Origin: Maylandia zebra
Taxonomy: Eukaryota; Chordata; Actinopteri; Cichliformes; Cichlidae
Length of the DNA: 64,000 nt
Assembly: GCF_041146795.1 (NCBI RefSeq)
Contig: NC_135177.1
Coordinates: 26,106,060 to 26,170,059 of the forward strand
Reading direction: 5' to 3'
Shown: positions 48,301 to 60,700 of the stretch, one piece after another
Layout of the letters: every line of letters starts with the position of its first letter
Position numbering within the stretch: the stretch's first letter is position 1
Position numbers and translations under genes: made by a program
The notes under the pieces: generated by a model
Database searches by the model: none
What the model saw: the letters and a program-made list of their open reading frames with translations, nothing else
What the model was told of the DNA's origin: nothing

Positions 48301-48700
48301 CAAGCAGTACCTTCAGAGCAGAAAGCACAAAATTTGGGCTTAATCTGGAGAGATACACAATTCAGTGGGTATATTTTGGGGGAATGTTGGGTTCATCAGC
48401 AGGTGGGAATGTATGTGTTATGAAGCTCATTATTATTCTGGTCATCGCTGCTTTAACAAGGCATGAAAATTCTATTTTAATCATGGCTTTCTTTAATCAG
48501 GGGAGTTTATAATTGCCTGCCAAAATGCCCAGTCAGTGATCAGGACTAATTAAAAGAGGTAGACCTTGAAAATAGTATTTACTCAAGGTTTAGACCTCAT
48601 GCTTTTGTGAGAGAAGTGGCAATGCATAAAAATAGGAAGCAATCCGTAGACGTTCTGAATAAAATGAAGGAAGTTTTTGTCAAAAAATAGGTCGTTTGAT
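45371..48700. other. Gene-free spacer between apoC-II and the trypsinogen-like locus
   Basis: No coding exon recognised. I searched for trypsinogen exons with the His57 and Asp102 regions by eye and saw none. The 46780-47110 part is less AT-biased and low in repeats, so it could hold conserved non-coding sequence. Confidence 0.4.
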
Positions 48701-48714
48701 AAGAGATGGCATAG

Positions 48715-49295
48715 ATTATACCACAAATACTGCATTGTTATTGTTCACCCTGGTAGAAATCCAGGGTGTCCCTCTGAAACAGATGAGCCCACTCACCACA
48801 TGAGGAGCATAACTGTACCTGTTGTGGATGATCAGACTTGCATGGACACTTTGCCTGAGTTTGTATACTGGGGCCCATTCATGGTCACAGATAACTGCTG
48901 GGTGAGCATGGCCAGAACCTCAGGAAGCTGCCACTCACACAGCTATGTTCATTCCCTTGACTTCTGTTGCACCACTTACTCTAATTTGTCATTTGTCTCT
49001 TGCAGTATCAGATAATTTGGATTTCATTTTAATTAAATTATTTGCATCTGTTTCCTGTAAAAAGCCCCAATAGAGAGTTGTGTTCTCTCCCCAGAAGAAA
49101 ATGGGCAGTGTGATGGTGTGTGACCACCAGCTGCAGAGTGTGCAATGGTACAACCAAAGCTGCAGCAACCCGGTTGACCCCACTGTCAACTGGGTTGACA
49201 CCAAGCTGTGCATGTACACTGTTTGGAACAAGCGTGTGATGGATGGCTACACATCACCTCTGCCAACTGAAACCACTCCAGGGATGATGGCATGA
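48715..49295 (+). pseudogene. Trypsinogen-like serine protease homologue, last two exons, catalytic serine lost
   Basis: Two exons are readable: about 48715-48901 (CIVIVHPGRNPGCPS, then HMRSITVPVVDDQTCMDTLP and MVTDNCW) and 49095-49295 (KKMGSVMVCDHQLQSVQWYN, then DTKLCMYTVWNKRVMDGY). They align with the C-terminal half of trypsin: VPVVDDQTC before the activation-loop region, then the GDSGGPVVCDG block, here KKMGSVMVCDH, so Ser195 is replaced by Met and Gly193/Asp194 by Lys. The C-terminal ...YTVWNKRVMDGY matches the trypsin terminal helix, with a tail ending TETTPGMMA. Splice sites between the two exons are GT/AG and in frame. Exons carrying the signal peptide, His57 and Asp102 were not found. 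It is either a relic or the tail of a non-catalytic homologue such as the trypsinogen-like proteins reported in percomorph fish. Confidence 0.72.
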
Positions 49296-49299
49296 ATGG

Positions 49300-50498
49300 G
49301 GAAGCAGAGCGACACATTTATCTGCAGATAAAAGCACTATTATAAATACAACTCCTGCTCTTAGGGATTGGATCAGTGACTGATCCAGTCCAGAAGCTCC
49401 CATTCCAGTCATTTCATATATATGTATTTGGTACAAATGATCACATATATTTCCTCAGCAACTTTTCCACAGCTAAGTGTTGTTCACCAGCATAAATCCA
49501 CCTCTGTTGTTATGTAATAGCAGCAGTAAACTGGACCTGTGATTTATACAAATGACAGTGCGAGTTTGTTTTGGTCCATGAGGAGAACATTACCCTAAAA
49601 TGAAAGTTATGTTGATGCTGTGAAAAACAAAAAACAGATTCAATATCATAAACTTAAAGCTGTGCTCGTCAATACTTATATCAATAATAGATCAAAGTAA
49701 ATGACAGTTCTAATTCTGTAATGTGTAATATGAAAGATGGTGCCCATAGTGAAGCATCCAAAGAGAATTATAACCCAGTTCCGCTCCCTCGGATCAACAT
49801 TTTTTTTTATTTATGTTTTTTACAGTCCATAGCATTTGATTCACTTTCCCATTGCTGTAGTTTTAAACTGAAGCACACAGCTTTTTTGATCTGATAAATT
49901 CACACTGCACTACCTTTCTTGTGCTAAACTGCAGGCAGACAAACCGACTGGTGATTATAGTGGAACATTTAGCAGCTAAAGAGCCATATATTTTTCTTAC
50001 GGAGTTAAAAGAGGAGCAAATGTTAAAATTACATTTGTCAGGTGGTTGGGGACATGATTATACATGCATTATAATGTTCTTCCATTTGCTGGCTCTGTAA
50101 CTGTACATATTGCACTGTTAGTCATAATAATGATACTCCATCCCACTGTTATATCTCACTGCTGGAGCTGTGGTGCCACAACTGACCAACAAACGTAATT
50201 TCATGCAATTGTACCAATTTAACACTTAATAATTTCCAACTATTAAGTAAACATAATGTCATTAAGAGCAAGCAGACATTTATGTTTTTGACTGAAATGT
50301 ACTTTGTACTTTGAAAACAAACTGTACAGTTACATGTTAAAAACTCTGCAATTACATTTATGACACTAAAATCCAATTAAGTGAACCTTACTTTGCCTGA
50401 TAATGAGGTGTGCAGCTCATTATGCAACTGATCCAAAGGCAGTAACATGAAGCACCACTAGATGGGGGTAAAGCCCAGTAATAAAGAAGCACACACAG

Positions 50499-50550
<52 letters not shown>

Positions 50551-51757
50551 TCAAAGTGTGGACAGGTGACCTGAATCTTACATTCCTTGCAATGTTTTGC
50601 CTGAACTCTGATCTGGCATTTGAGCTCTGTCAAGACACCAATATCTCAGAAATATGTACAGCCATAAACACACAGCTGCAATGCAACATTACCAAGACAC
50701 ACTGAGAACAAAGAAACTGGAGAACACATGGGGGAGTTACAGGCACACACACATACACACAAAATACACTCACAAAGACACAAGTACTGACACAAAATCA
50801 AACCCACACACGCACGCACACTTACATGTGAAGTGACTGACAGCTGTGTCCATAATCACCCAGGCAGTTGAACATAGGGGCCACTCTGCCATCTGTTCTT
50901 AAAATTTCCCTCCCGTTGCTCATCCCCCCCTTCCTTCTCTTTTCCCACCTCAGTGGGACACAGAAAGCAAACTGGGGGGCTGACTTTGGTAGCTGAGATG
51001 TCACTTTAGAAAGCAGTGTGATATTAATTGCATGGGGATTTGAAGCCGCTGTTTGTGTTTGCTTCTTTCTTTCAATTTGGATAGCCATTGTTCGTAATGT
51101 TGGGGGATTTGACTGAAACCAAATTGATGTAATAGCTGCTATGTCACTAATTGCCTTTGTAATTGATACAATAGAAACTTCACTTATTCCCTCAGGCTGG
51201 ATACTCAATATAGCAAACCTCAAGCCCCATGGGATTTCACACCAAATATATTTTAGGTGGTTTTCTACACAGAATGCTAAATAACATGCAGTCTGTAGGC
51301 TTGGAGTCTACCTACCCCCAAACAAGGCGTGGTTTCTGGTGTGTTTTGAAGATCTGAAGCACCAAGCATCAATAATGATGCTACCTGAACTCTCTGTCAA
51401 CTGAAACAGATTATCATATGTGCTTTTGCAAACACCCTGCGCCTTCTTTGTAAACTCCAGTTTCAACCTTCAATTTTCTCTTCAAATAAAGAGAATCAAG
51501 GTCTTTCAGTAAGATTTAACGGGCATATATACAGAGGGTTTACGTCATTAAAAGCAAACATTAGGCTTGGCTCGGTAAACTCATGCAACAGAAAAGATAA
51601 TACAACATTTTTCATGAGCGTCTACTAACAAAACCTTTTGCATTAGAATATTTTCAGCTAATGACTACTTCACTGCACCCTAAATGTGGCAGGTCAAAAG
51701 TTAAAAAGTTAAAAGTGTGGGTTTTTTTTTAAAAAAACATGTTGAGATATTACAAGG
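49300..51757. other. Gene-free stretch with an (AG)n microsatellite
   Basis: No gene recognised. (AG)n at 50500-50546. The 50880-51230 segment has long open frames on the minus strand but no recognisable protein; it may be a conserved non-coding block. Confidence 0.45.
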
Positions 51758-52138
51758 TCCATCCATCCATCCATTCGCTTCCGCTTATCCTTTTCAGGGT
51801 CGCGGGGGGCGCTGGAGCCTATCCCAGCTGTCATAGGGCGAGAGGCGGGGTACACCCTGGACAGGTCGCCAGTCTGTCGCAGGGCCAACACACAGGGACA
51901 GACAACCATTCGCACTCACATTCACACAATGGCAATTTGGATTTTCCAATTAACCTATCCCCTCAAGCTGCATGTCTTTGGACGGTGGGAGGAAGCCGGA
52001 GTACCCGGAGGGAACCCACGCAAACACGGGGAGAACATGCAAACTCCACACAGAAAGACCCCGGCCTGATGTTGGAATTGAACTCAGGACCTTCTTGCTG
52101 TGCGGCAACAGTGCTAACCACCGTGCCACCGTGCTGCC
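51758..52138 (-). mobile_element. tRNA-headed SINE with GATG-type tail, well preserved
   Basis: Reverse copy: CCATCCATCCATCCATTCGC tail, GGGTCGCGGGGGGCGCTGGA, TCATAGGGCGAGAGGCGGGG, CATGCAAACTCCACACAGAA, and the head complement ending GCTAACCACCGTGCCACCGT. It is very similar to the copy at 34955-35345, so it is younger than the 45-kb copy. A further tail scrap lies at 52495-52530 (TTCTTCCGCTTATCCAGTTC). Confidence 0.88.
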
Positions 52139-54201
52139 ATATATATATGGCATATATTACAAGGTCAACCAGCTAAAAACAACATCAACCTTAACGTGAC
52201 ACAGATTTACTGTTAATGGGTCAAATAGCCTCAGGAAATGTACTTCCTTTAAACCACTTGCATATAAATCTCTAGTAGAGCAGGAATGCCTGAAATATTA
52301 TGCTGGATAAGAGCCAAATGCATCTTTTAAGGTACAAATATCCATATTCTATCCAGAATTTAACAGTGCAGAGAATCCACAGCAATGCTAGCGACTATGG
52401 TAAGAGACAGGGACTATGGTAATTTATGCTAACTGCTAATGTAATTATGCTAACATCTTCACAGTCACAAAGCTAATGTTGTGATGTTTAGCATCCATCT
52501 ATTCATTTTCTTCCGCTTATCCAGTTCAAGGACCATATTTACCATTTATGTTTAGGTTTAGCATTATTTTCATTAGTGAGTCGATGTGAATGCAGGTACC
52601 TGGTCAGAAACTAAAGGAAAAATTCAAATTTGGATCCAGCGAGGCAAAATAAAAAGTTGATGAATATCTGTAATTATGACATCGTTTCATTCCAGAGAGA
52701 ATGCCTGTAAACTAAGCAGCCACTTGTCATCTATGTAGCTCTCAGTTTTGTTTGTATCACAATCACTGGGATTTGCAAAATCACACAAACAAACACACAT
52801 ACATAAATAAAACTGCATAACCAATTCCTACCATGGCATAATGCAACTAACTTTAAAAGTAGCAAAGTTGTTTGCTGTACAGAAACATACTTGAGATCTT
52901 GGAGTTTCCTGGCCTGAAGAGGTCAAATGCACCTTCCTGTTCTCCCACTTAGAATTTAATAGGCCAACACAATCAGAAGTTGTGCAGGTAACATAAATAT
53001 CACTGACTGATTAACAGACTGTGGAATTGTTTCTCTAAGCCCAGTTAGCTCTAATATGCATACCTTTATTAATAGTTAACCATTACACTTGTCTTTCCTG
53101 CTATACTCCCTGCTACATTCTATAAATTATTTCCCAATTTCAAAAGGTCCTCCTTACCTCCTACTCTCTCTCGGGGCTTTCATAACTCATGCATGCAAGG
53201 CTGGCCCACATTGAAAACAAATATCATCTTCAACTGCCCAAACACTGTGGTATAAACTGATTAATGAGGGAATTAAAATGAACAATGATTCATATGGGGG
53301 AATCTTTTTCCTGGGGTGTGACAGAGTTTATCAGTGGTGGGTACAATATCTGTAGAGTAAAGGAAGACTTCTCTCTCCCTTGCACTGTTTCTCTGGCAAA
53401 CTGTCACCATCACTCATCGCCAGCTTACATTCTCTGCATTCCCCTGTGGCACCTGGCTCCTGAGAAGCAAAAAGTGGCAAACATGCACTGAACTGCACAT
53501 TCACAAACTGAGAGAAAGTGCACACTGCACACACACCTTCACACTCACATCCCTCCATCATGTAATTACACTTCCTTACAACTGACAGGTCTTTTTCCCA
53601 GAGATGTAAATGAATATGGTAAGCTGACATGGAGTGCATTAGCACAAGCCTGTGTGTGTACGTGTGTGTGTGTGTGTTTGTTTCCTTGCACTAGACTAAT
53701 GGCTCATTGAGAAAAGCATAGGCCAAGTCAATCATGCTGGATCTCTCCCTGTCGCCCCATTGAGACCTTCGGCTCATCGGGGGAGATAATTAGTCTGAAG
53801 AGCTTTAATGATGCAGGCCTAATAGCTACAACGGCACACTAAGCGGCAGCAGTGTGTCTGTGTGTTCACATCCATGTGTGGGCTGTGGTGTGGGCAAAGG
53901 TGTGGGACGTGTCTCCAAGAGTGGATGAGTAAGCGAATAAGTGATTAAAATCATGTTTTGTTAATGCATATGTTTGTGTGTGTGAATGGTGCTACTAAGG
54001 GAGCTGATGGGATAATGAATGTTGTGGCTATCAGTCTCCAACCTGCTACACACACGCATACACAACATCCCTCACTCAGCTTTTCTCCCACTCCCTGCAT
54101 CATTGTTAGCATGACAGTGAAGCAGGGAGTTCGCTTATAGCCTCTGAAAAACACAACCCTTACACACAAAACCACCACCCTGGTGTGTGTGTGCGTGTGT
54201 G

Positions 54202-54269
<68 letters not shown>

Positions 54270-55548
54270 TCCATGTGAGAGAGGCAGACAGACAGAAAGA
54301 TACATAAACATTTATACTGGAATTTATTGTGAATTTAAATGAGCATGTGCACATGAGCAGTTTAGTAAATGCTGCTGCAAAGTGCTCTGCAAATAAATGA
54401 ATGAATACATAAAAGCAGAGACTCAATATTCAGGCTAGAGTGCTAAAAGAATACTACTAAACACAAGACCTGACAATCTGACTGTTCCTAATAATCATTT
54501 TTTAAATCTGTGTGCACCCTAATAACTTTAATCATTGTTTTTAAACAGTTTTATAGAAGGTAAAACCAATGCAGTAGGACCCAAAAACAGCAATTACACA
54601 ACTCCTGACTAAACCCAGTTTAATGCTAAGTTTTAAGAATTCAGTAAAAGCTACAACATAGGCAAACAAAAACAGTAAAATATACTTCCATCTCAAAGCC
54701 ACTGTTTCTCTAAAATGATAGACAATGATATTTATTATTCACACTGTTATCGATTTGTTTTCCCCTAGAAAAGCAATAAAGTGCGACCAAATCTTGCCTC
54801 AAATAATCCAATTTAAGCTGCAGGGAAAACCTATTTAAAATTCTAAGATGGAGGGTATGACAAATCATTTAGCCAATGCTCCAGTGAAGAGGTTTCAGAT
54901 GTATTCAAATAATAAAGTTTCTTTGCAAGCCGATATAAAACTGTTTCTAAGGAAAAACAATATCTCCATGTGTTGGATATGCTCAGCATGGGTTCAAGTT
55001 GCAATATTACATCACTGCTTTGGCAAAAAATTCAAAAACAATTCCTGCACTAAAAATTTACTTATTATTTTCACATTTGTTTATCAGAGCACAAGAGCAC
55101 AAACAAAAGCCTCAATGTGGTTTTGTGTTATAAAAACCAACTTTTCTTCAGATGAAAAGAATAAAGCGAGCAATAACTGATCATATTTGTTTTTGTGCAT
55201 GAGGCTGCAACTGCACATATGAAGTAATGGAAGTGCATCTAGTGATCACGTATTGTCTTAAACTGGGACGTGGAAGAAAGAGATCAAACAGTGATCACTC
55301 TGCTAATGCATTAGTACACCTATATAGGCCCACACATTCAGTGATATGACAGACATGGATTTCAGTAATTGCTTTTCTCAAAAAAGGAAGCACTGCATAC
55401 AAAAAGGCAAACCCCGCAGGGACTGCATTTGAGTTCACTTGTAATCATCACACACTTCTGTAAAAAAAAACACAAAAAAACACATTGCACTAGACTGGTG
55501 CCGTTGCCATGGATACACAGCAATGCATTCAGCCTTTTTACGATCTTA
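52139..55548. other. Gene-free stretch with a long (GT)n microsatellite
   Basis: No gene recognised. (GT)n at 54183-54268. The segment 53700-53860 is low in repeats and palindromic in places (for example CCTTCGGCTCATCGGG), and may be a conserved non-coding element. Confidence 0.45.
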
Positions 55549-55767
55549 TACAGTGGGGCAAAAAAGTATTTAGTCAGCCACCGATTGTGCAAGTTCCCCC
55601 ACCTAAAATGATGACAGAGGTCAGTAATTTGCACCAGAGGTACACTTCAACTGTGAGAGACAGAATGTGAAAAAAAAAATCCATGAATCCACATGGTAGG
55701 ATTTGTAAAGAATTTATTCGTAAATCAGGGTGGAAAATAAGTATTTGGTCAATAACAAAAATACAAC

Positions 55768-56790
55768 TCAATACTTTGTAACATAACCTTTGTTGGCAAT
55801 AACAGAGGTCAAACGTTTACTATAGGTCTTTACCAGGTTTGCACACACAGTAGCTGGTATTTTGGCCCATTCCTCCATGCAGATCTTCTCGAGAGCAGTG
55901 ATGTTTTGGGGCTGTCGCCGAGCAACACGGACTTTCAACTCCCGCCACAGATTTTCTATGGGGTTGAGGTCTGGAGACTGGCTAGGCCACTCCAGGACTT
56001 TCAAATGCTTCTTACGGAGCCACTCCTTTGTTGCCCGGGCGGTGTGTTTTGGATCATTGTCATGTTGGAAGACCCAGCCTCGTTTCATCTTCAAAGTTCT
56101 CACTGATGGAAGGAGGTTTTGGCTCAAAATCTCACGATACATGGCCCCATTCATTCTGTCCTTAACACGGATCAGTCGTCCTGTCCCCTTGGCAGAAAAA
56201 CAGCCCCATAGCATGATGTTTCCACCCCCATGCTTCACAGTAGGTATGGTGTTCTTGGGATGCAACTCAGTATTCTTCTTCCTCCAAACACGACGAGTTG
56301 AGTTTATACCAAAAAGTTCTACTTTGGTTTCATCTGACCACATGACATTCTCCCAATCCTCTGCCGTATCATCCATGTGCTCTCTGGCAAACTTCAGACG
56401 GGCCTGGACATGCACTGGCTTCAGCAGCGGAACAGGTCTGGCACTGCGGGATTTGATTCCCTGCCGTTGTAGTGTGTTACTGATGGTGACCTTTGTTACT
56501 TTGGTCCCAGCTCTCTGCAGGTCATTCACCAGGTCCCCCCGTGTGGTTCTGGGATCTTTGCTCACCGTTCTCATGATCATTTTGACCCCACGGGATGAGA
56601 TCTTGTGTGGAGCCCCAGATCGAGGGAGATTATCAGTGGTCTTGTATGTCTTCCATTTTCTGATGATTGCTCCCACAGTTGATTTTTTCACACCAAGCTG
56701 CTTGCCTATTGTAGATTCACTCTTCCCAGTCTGGTGCAGGTCTACAATACTTTTCCTGGTGTCCTTCGAAAGCTCTTTGGTCTTGGCTAT
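55768..56790 (-). pseudogene. Tc1-family DDE transposase, full-length frame but start codon changed to ATA
   Basis: An uninterrupted frame of about 340 residues from the position of the family start to the stop codon. N-terminus [20 protein letters not shown] with paired helix-turn-helix motifs ([20 protein letters not shown] and [15 protein letters not shown]). The catalytic triad is present: Asp in [11 protein letters not shown], Asp in [10 protein letters not shown], Glu in [11 protein letters not shown]; the [12 protein letters not shown] box is intact. The C-terminus is [19 protein letters not shown]. The family normally starts ATGGCCAAGACC; here the codon is ATA (56790-56788), no in-frame ATG lies between it and the upstream stop, and the first possible start by other codons falls inside the DNA-binding domain. 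It is otherwise intact, so decay is recent. Confidence 0.9.
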
Positions 56791-57107
56791 GGCGGAGTTT
56801 GGAGTCTGACTGTTTGAGGCTGTGGACAGGTGTCTTTTATACAGATGATGAGTTCAAACAGGTGCCATTCATACAGGTAACGAGTGGGGGACAGAAAAGC
56901 TTCTTACAGGAGACGTTACAGGTCTGTGAGAGCCAGAGATTTTCCTTGTTTGAGGTGACCAAATACTTATTTTCCACCCTGACTTACGAATAAATTCTTT
57001 ACAAATCCTACCATGTGGATTCATGGATTTTTTTTTTCACATTCTGTCTCTCACAGTTGAAGTGTACCTCTGGTGCAAATTACTGACCTCTGTCATCATT
57101 TGTCATA

Positions 57108-57543
57108 GCTCTGTGGTCGGCATGAAGCTGGACACTCTGGTGACAGTGGCAGAGAAAAGGACATTAAAGAAACTGCTGGACATTATGAACAATGCTGGGC
57201 ATCCTCTGCACACGGCCATAAACAATCAGAAGAGTCTGTTCAGTGACAGGTTGCTTCTCCCCAAGACAAGAACTAACAGACTTAAAAACTCCTTTGTCCC
57301 ACACGCCATCAGGCTGTTTAACTCCTCTCTGGAGGGGAGAGGGAGGGGAAACAGGAGGACAAAGGAGGGGGGAACAACTAAGCTGTAGTGCCTCTTCACC
57401 TCACTGTACAATACTTTTGTAAATAGTCAACAGTGCAATAGACTCAATACTTGAAATGTGCAATTCACTTGTATTTTTATTTTTTATTCCTATTTATTCT
57501 ATTTATCCCCTTTGTATATTTTATTTATATTTGTCTCTGTATT

Positions 57544-57606
<63 letters not shown>

Positions 57607-57715
57607 CAATTCTGTAACTGTAACTTCGGTCGTTGCTGTGCTTTTTTTGGAAGTCGAATTTCCCAGAGGAACCCACCCGAGGGATTAATAAAGTTCTATC
57701 TTATCTTATCTTATT
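57108..57715 (+). mobile_element. 5'-truncated L2/Rex1-like LINE fragment inserted in the Tc1 right repeat
   Basis: Encodes the RT C-terminal tail from SSVVGMKLDTLVTVAEKRTL to GNRRTKEGGTTKL, then the 3' UTR with (TG)n(TA)n and a GGGATTAATAAAGTTCTATC end with TTATC repeats. It is nearly identical to the copy at 4457-6060, apart from one added glycine codon. The interrupted Tc1 repeat (GTCATCATTT ... TTTTAAGTGGGGG) marks the borders, with a short ATTT-type target duplication. The insertion postdates the Tc1 element. Confidence 0.9.
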
Positions 57716-57773
57716 TTAAGTGGGGGAACTTGCACAATCGGTGGCTGACTAAATACTTTTTTGCCCCACTGTA

Positions 57774-60700
57774 TTTCTAATGCAACATTCTTTCTCTGGT
57801 AGGTTTGTTAACACTTCTGTAGAAAACCAGAACGTGTTGTTTCATGTTTGTAAGTGTGTCCCGAAGGGAAGAAAATGTACATGTGCCTTTGAAATACAGG
57901 GAAAAAAGCTTTACCTGAAGGCACGCTTTACATCAACAAGGCAGAAAATACATCCATCAACAAATATGCAACATGTTATTGTATGAGCTGCTGAATACCA
58001 CAGCAATTAGGTAATTTCATACCTTCCACATACACAGACACACAAACTGTGTCACACGCACAGCACCACATACATAATGGTCCGATGGTTAACACCAGGT
58101 AAGCCCGACAAACTCCCCTGAGCTATGCTGCGGCTCTCTGAAAGGTCTGTCACAAAGAAGTCGACTCATATATCACCGCAAATCTGGAAAGTCCCGACCT
58201 GCAGAAAAAAAGACATCCACGGAGGACTGGAACTGCCACAAATTGTGTTCATTTTTGAAAGTTAACAAAAGACATGTTCGACAAATGATTGTTACTCGTG
58301 ATTTCAGGAGTTTTTGAGGGGGGTTAATATCGGTGGTCCTGCTGTAAACAACATTAAGTTGACAGTTTGTTGGAGAAAGACACAGTTTCTGTAGTAAAAT
58401 CCACAATGGGTTTTAAATCAAACACTCAATATGTAATTGAACACTTTGAGTTTTTATCCAATGGGTTTTTACAAAAAACCTCTAACTACTTAGGAATTAT
58501 AACCACTGTTAAAAATAGTCTGCCATTCTCAGAGACTCATAAAAATGGATCTATTAACTGACAAGTTCCATGGCTTGGTGAGGCCTTTTCCCCAGTTATA
58601 TGTGCTATATATTACTATTCATTCAGATGTCTTAATGTGCCATAATCCAGTCTGTAGCAGTTGATTTAAACAAATAACCAATAGGTGTAGACTATAAAAA
58701 GAATAAGAAAAGATGCCAATGTAAGAATAAATATAGTAAATCCTTTCCCAAATTATACAAGTTTACCAACTGCAAAACATCTCTCACAAAATGTAAAACA
58801 GCACGTTCCACAACATTTAAAATGAATTATCTGAGTGTGCATTCGGATTACATTTTTGCTGTTTTGATTTCTGATTAAAAAACAACAACAACAACAAAAC
58901 AGGCATCTTGTGACAGCCAGATAAAAGATGAACATGCTGAATGAGATATTGTTGATTTGGGTTCTTTTTGCTGATAGGAAAAGATAGAAATTTACTCAGT
59001 TGGGCTGTTATTGTAGGCCAGTTCAAGCAAATTTCCTGTCACAGAATAACAATCACATCAGCATTATTTGTGTTTCACATCTATAATGCAGCATATTTGC
59101 AGCAGACTGCGTTTTCCTGTGATTTTATTGTACAACTGTGCCGCCATGTTATCACCGATAACAGCCGACTTCTATTTATTTTATATAAACTGCTACTGCT
59201 GTTGCCACAAGGGTAAATTGCACCCTTTCCTGTGCAACAATAGCTTTCCATTTGGAAAAGTCTGTTCCCCTGGGGGCTAAAACGGCAAATATAAACTCTT
59301 TCATGAGCTGGGCATAGATTGAATCAATAATGTGCCACATCTTTTGCCAGCAGAGCAAATGTTGCAAAGAATATACAGATTTATAGACACAGTGCCACAT
59401 TCATGATGGGACAAACATCCAGGGATATGACCCTGACCTTTTTCATTACCGCAGCCAAATGTCGGATGCTTTGTTGGCAATTTTCTAAATTATTTTGCAC
59501 AATGAAGCATAAAGAAAAAACACGCATGCACACTCTGAGAGGAGGGTGGGGTGTTGGGCAAACACAATTAGCAAGGAATGTTAGACCCCACCCGGCAAGT
59601 GGTTAGAAAAATAGCTGACACTCATACAGTTTACAAAATTTAAGAAGAGACAGCTTCACAGAGCACAAAGGCTGTGACTAATATGTGTAGGAAGAAATAT
59701 ATACAGTGCATTTATATTCTGTGGCATGAGAAATGAGACGGCAAAGCAGTGCAAGGAGCAGGTAGGAGAAACTGTGGAATGCAAAGTTAAATAAATGACT
59801 CTAACTCACGCTTCTTATAATATTTGAGAATCTGCAAAATATCTCCCAAATCAAAAAAGAAGAAAAAACCCTCAGTCTTGCATTTATATACATTGCCCTT
59901 TCCCCCCTCTATATGTGAGCTTATGCAGAGCTGTGCCCTGTGATCCAGCATCAAATAAAGTAGAACGGTCTAGTAAGCTGATAAGGATGTAGCTGGGAGA
60001 AATACCAGTGACCTCACAGTGCACTTACATACAAACTGGAGATGGCGAGAAAAGAAACCTTAACAGTGGTAACACACTGACACAGGAGCTGCAAGTGATA
60101 AACACTCCTGTCTTTTCCATTGCTGGCAGAGACCCTCTGGCTCTGTAATAATAAGGGCTCTCTCTTCACTAGGAAGTGAGTATTTTTTTTTCTTTTCCAT
60201 TGAGGTAAAGGTAGTGGGAAGGGTCACAGCTGTGAAAGAACATAAAACAGGCTGAGACTGAAAATGGAAAATAGGGTATAAATAATCCTATCCTCGTCTC
60301 GCTCAACACCGTTGCCCTTGCTTAAAAAAAAGTGACACACACACTAAATCCTTTTTTTGAATATGGTAGCAAGATACACAAGACAGAATACACGAGTGTA
60401 AGAAAAGGAGAACATGCTTGGATACGATTGCAAAGCTTCATCGGTAAGTCAGCAGAGCATATAGTAATTATAAGGTGTAAGTTACTCTGATTGTCACTGC
60501 TATTATTGTTTTACACACAAGAGCAGCAAGCAGTTTTCAGTGTGAGTGTGTGCATGTACATGTGTAATGGAAATGGAAAGAGGAGATATAGGAGAGTGAT
60601 GGAGTGATATAAGCTGGCATTCTGCTGCTGGGTGATGCAAAGGCAATCACTTTTACTGCGTGTTTGGCCTCAGGAAAGTGTGTGTTTGTGTGTGTTCTAT

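Larger units (their letters stand above)
55551..57771 (-). mobile_element. Nearly complete Tc1-like transposon, interrupted by a LINE
   Basis: Both ends are present: CAGTGGGGCAAAAAAGTATT at 55551 and its complement ending at 57771, each flanked by TA (55549-55550 and 57772-57773), the Tc1 target. The inverted repeats are long, about 200 bases: the left one at 55551-55750, the right one at about 56940-57107 plus 57714-57771. The right repeat is split by a LINE fragment at 57108-57715. The transposase gene lies on the minus strand between them (55768-56790). Confidence 0.93.

Noticed and set aside
50822-51223. A 133-residue open frame on the minus strand
   Set aside because: No recognisable domain, no splice or promoter context; more likely chance or conserved non-coding DNA.
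55862-56809. A 315-residue open frame on the plus strand
   Set aside because: It is the antisense of the Tc1 transposase frame, which has the DDE motifs on the minus strand.
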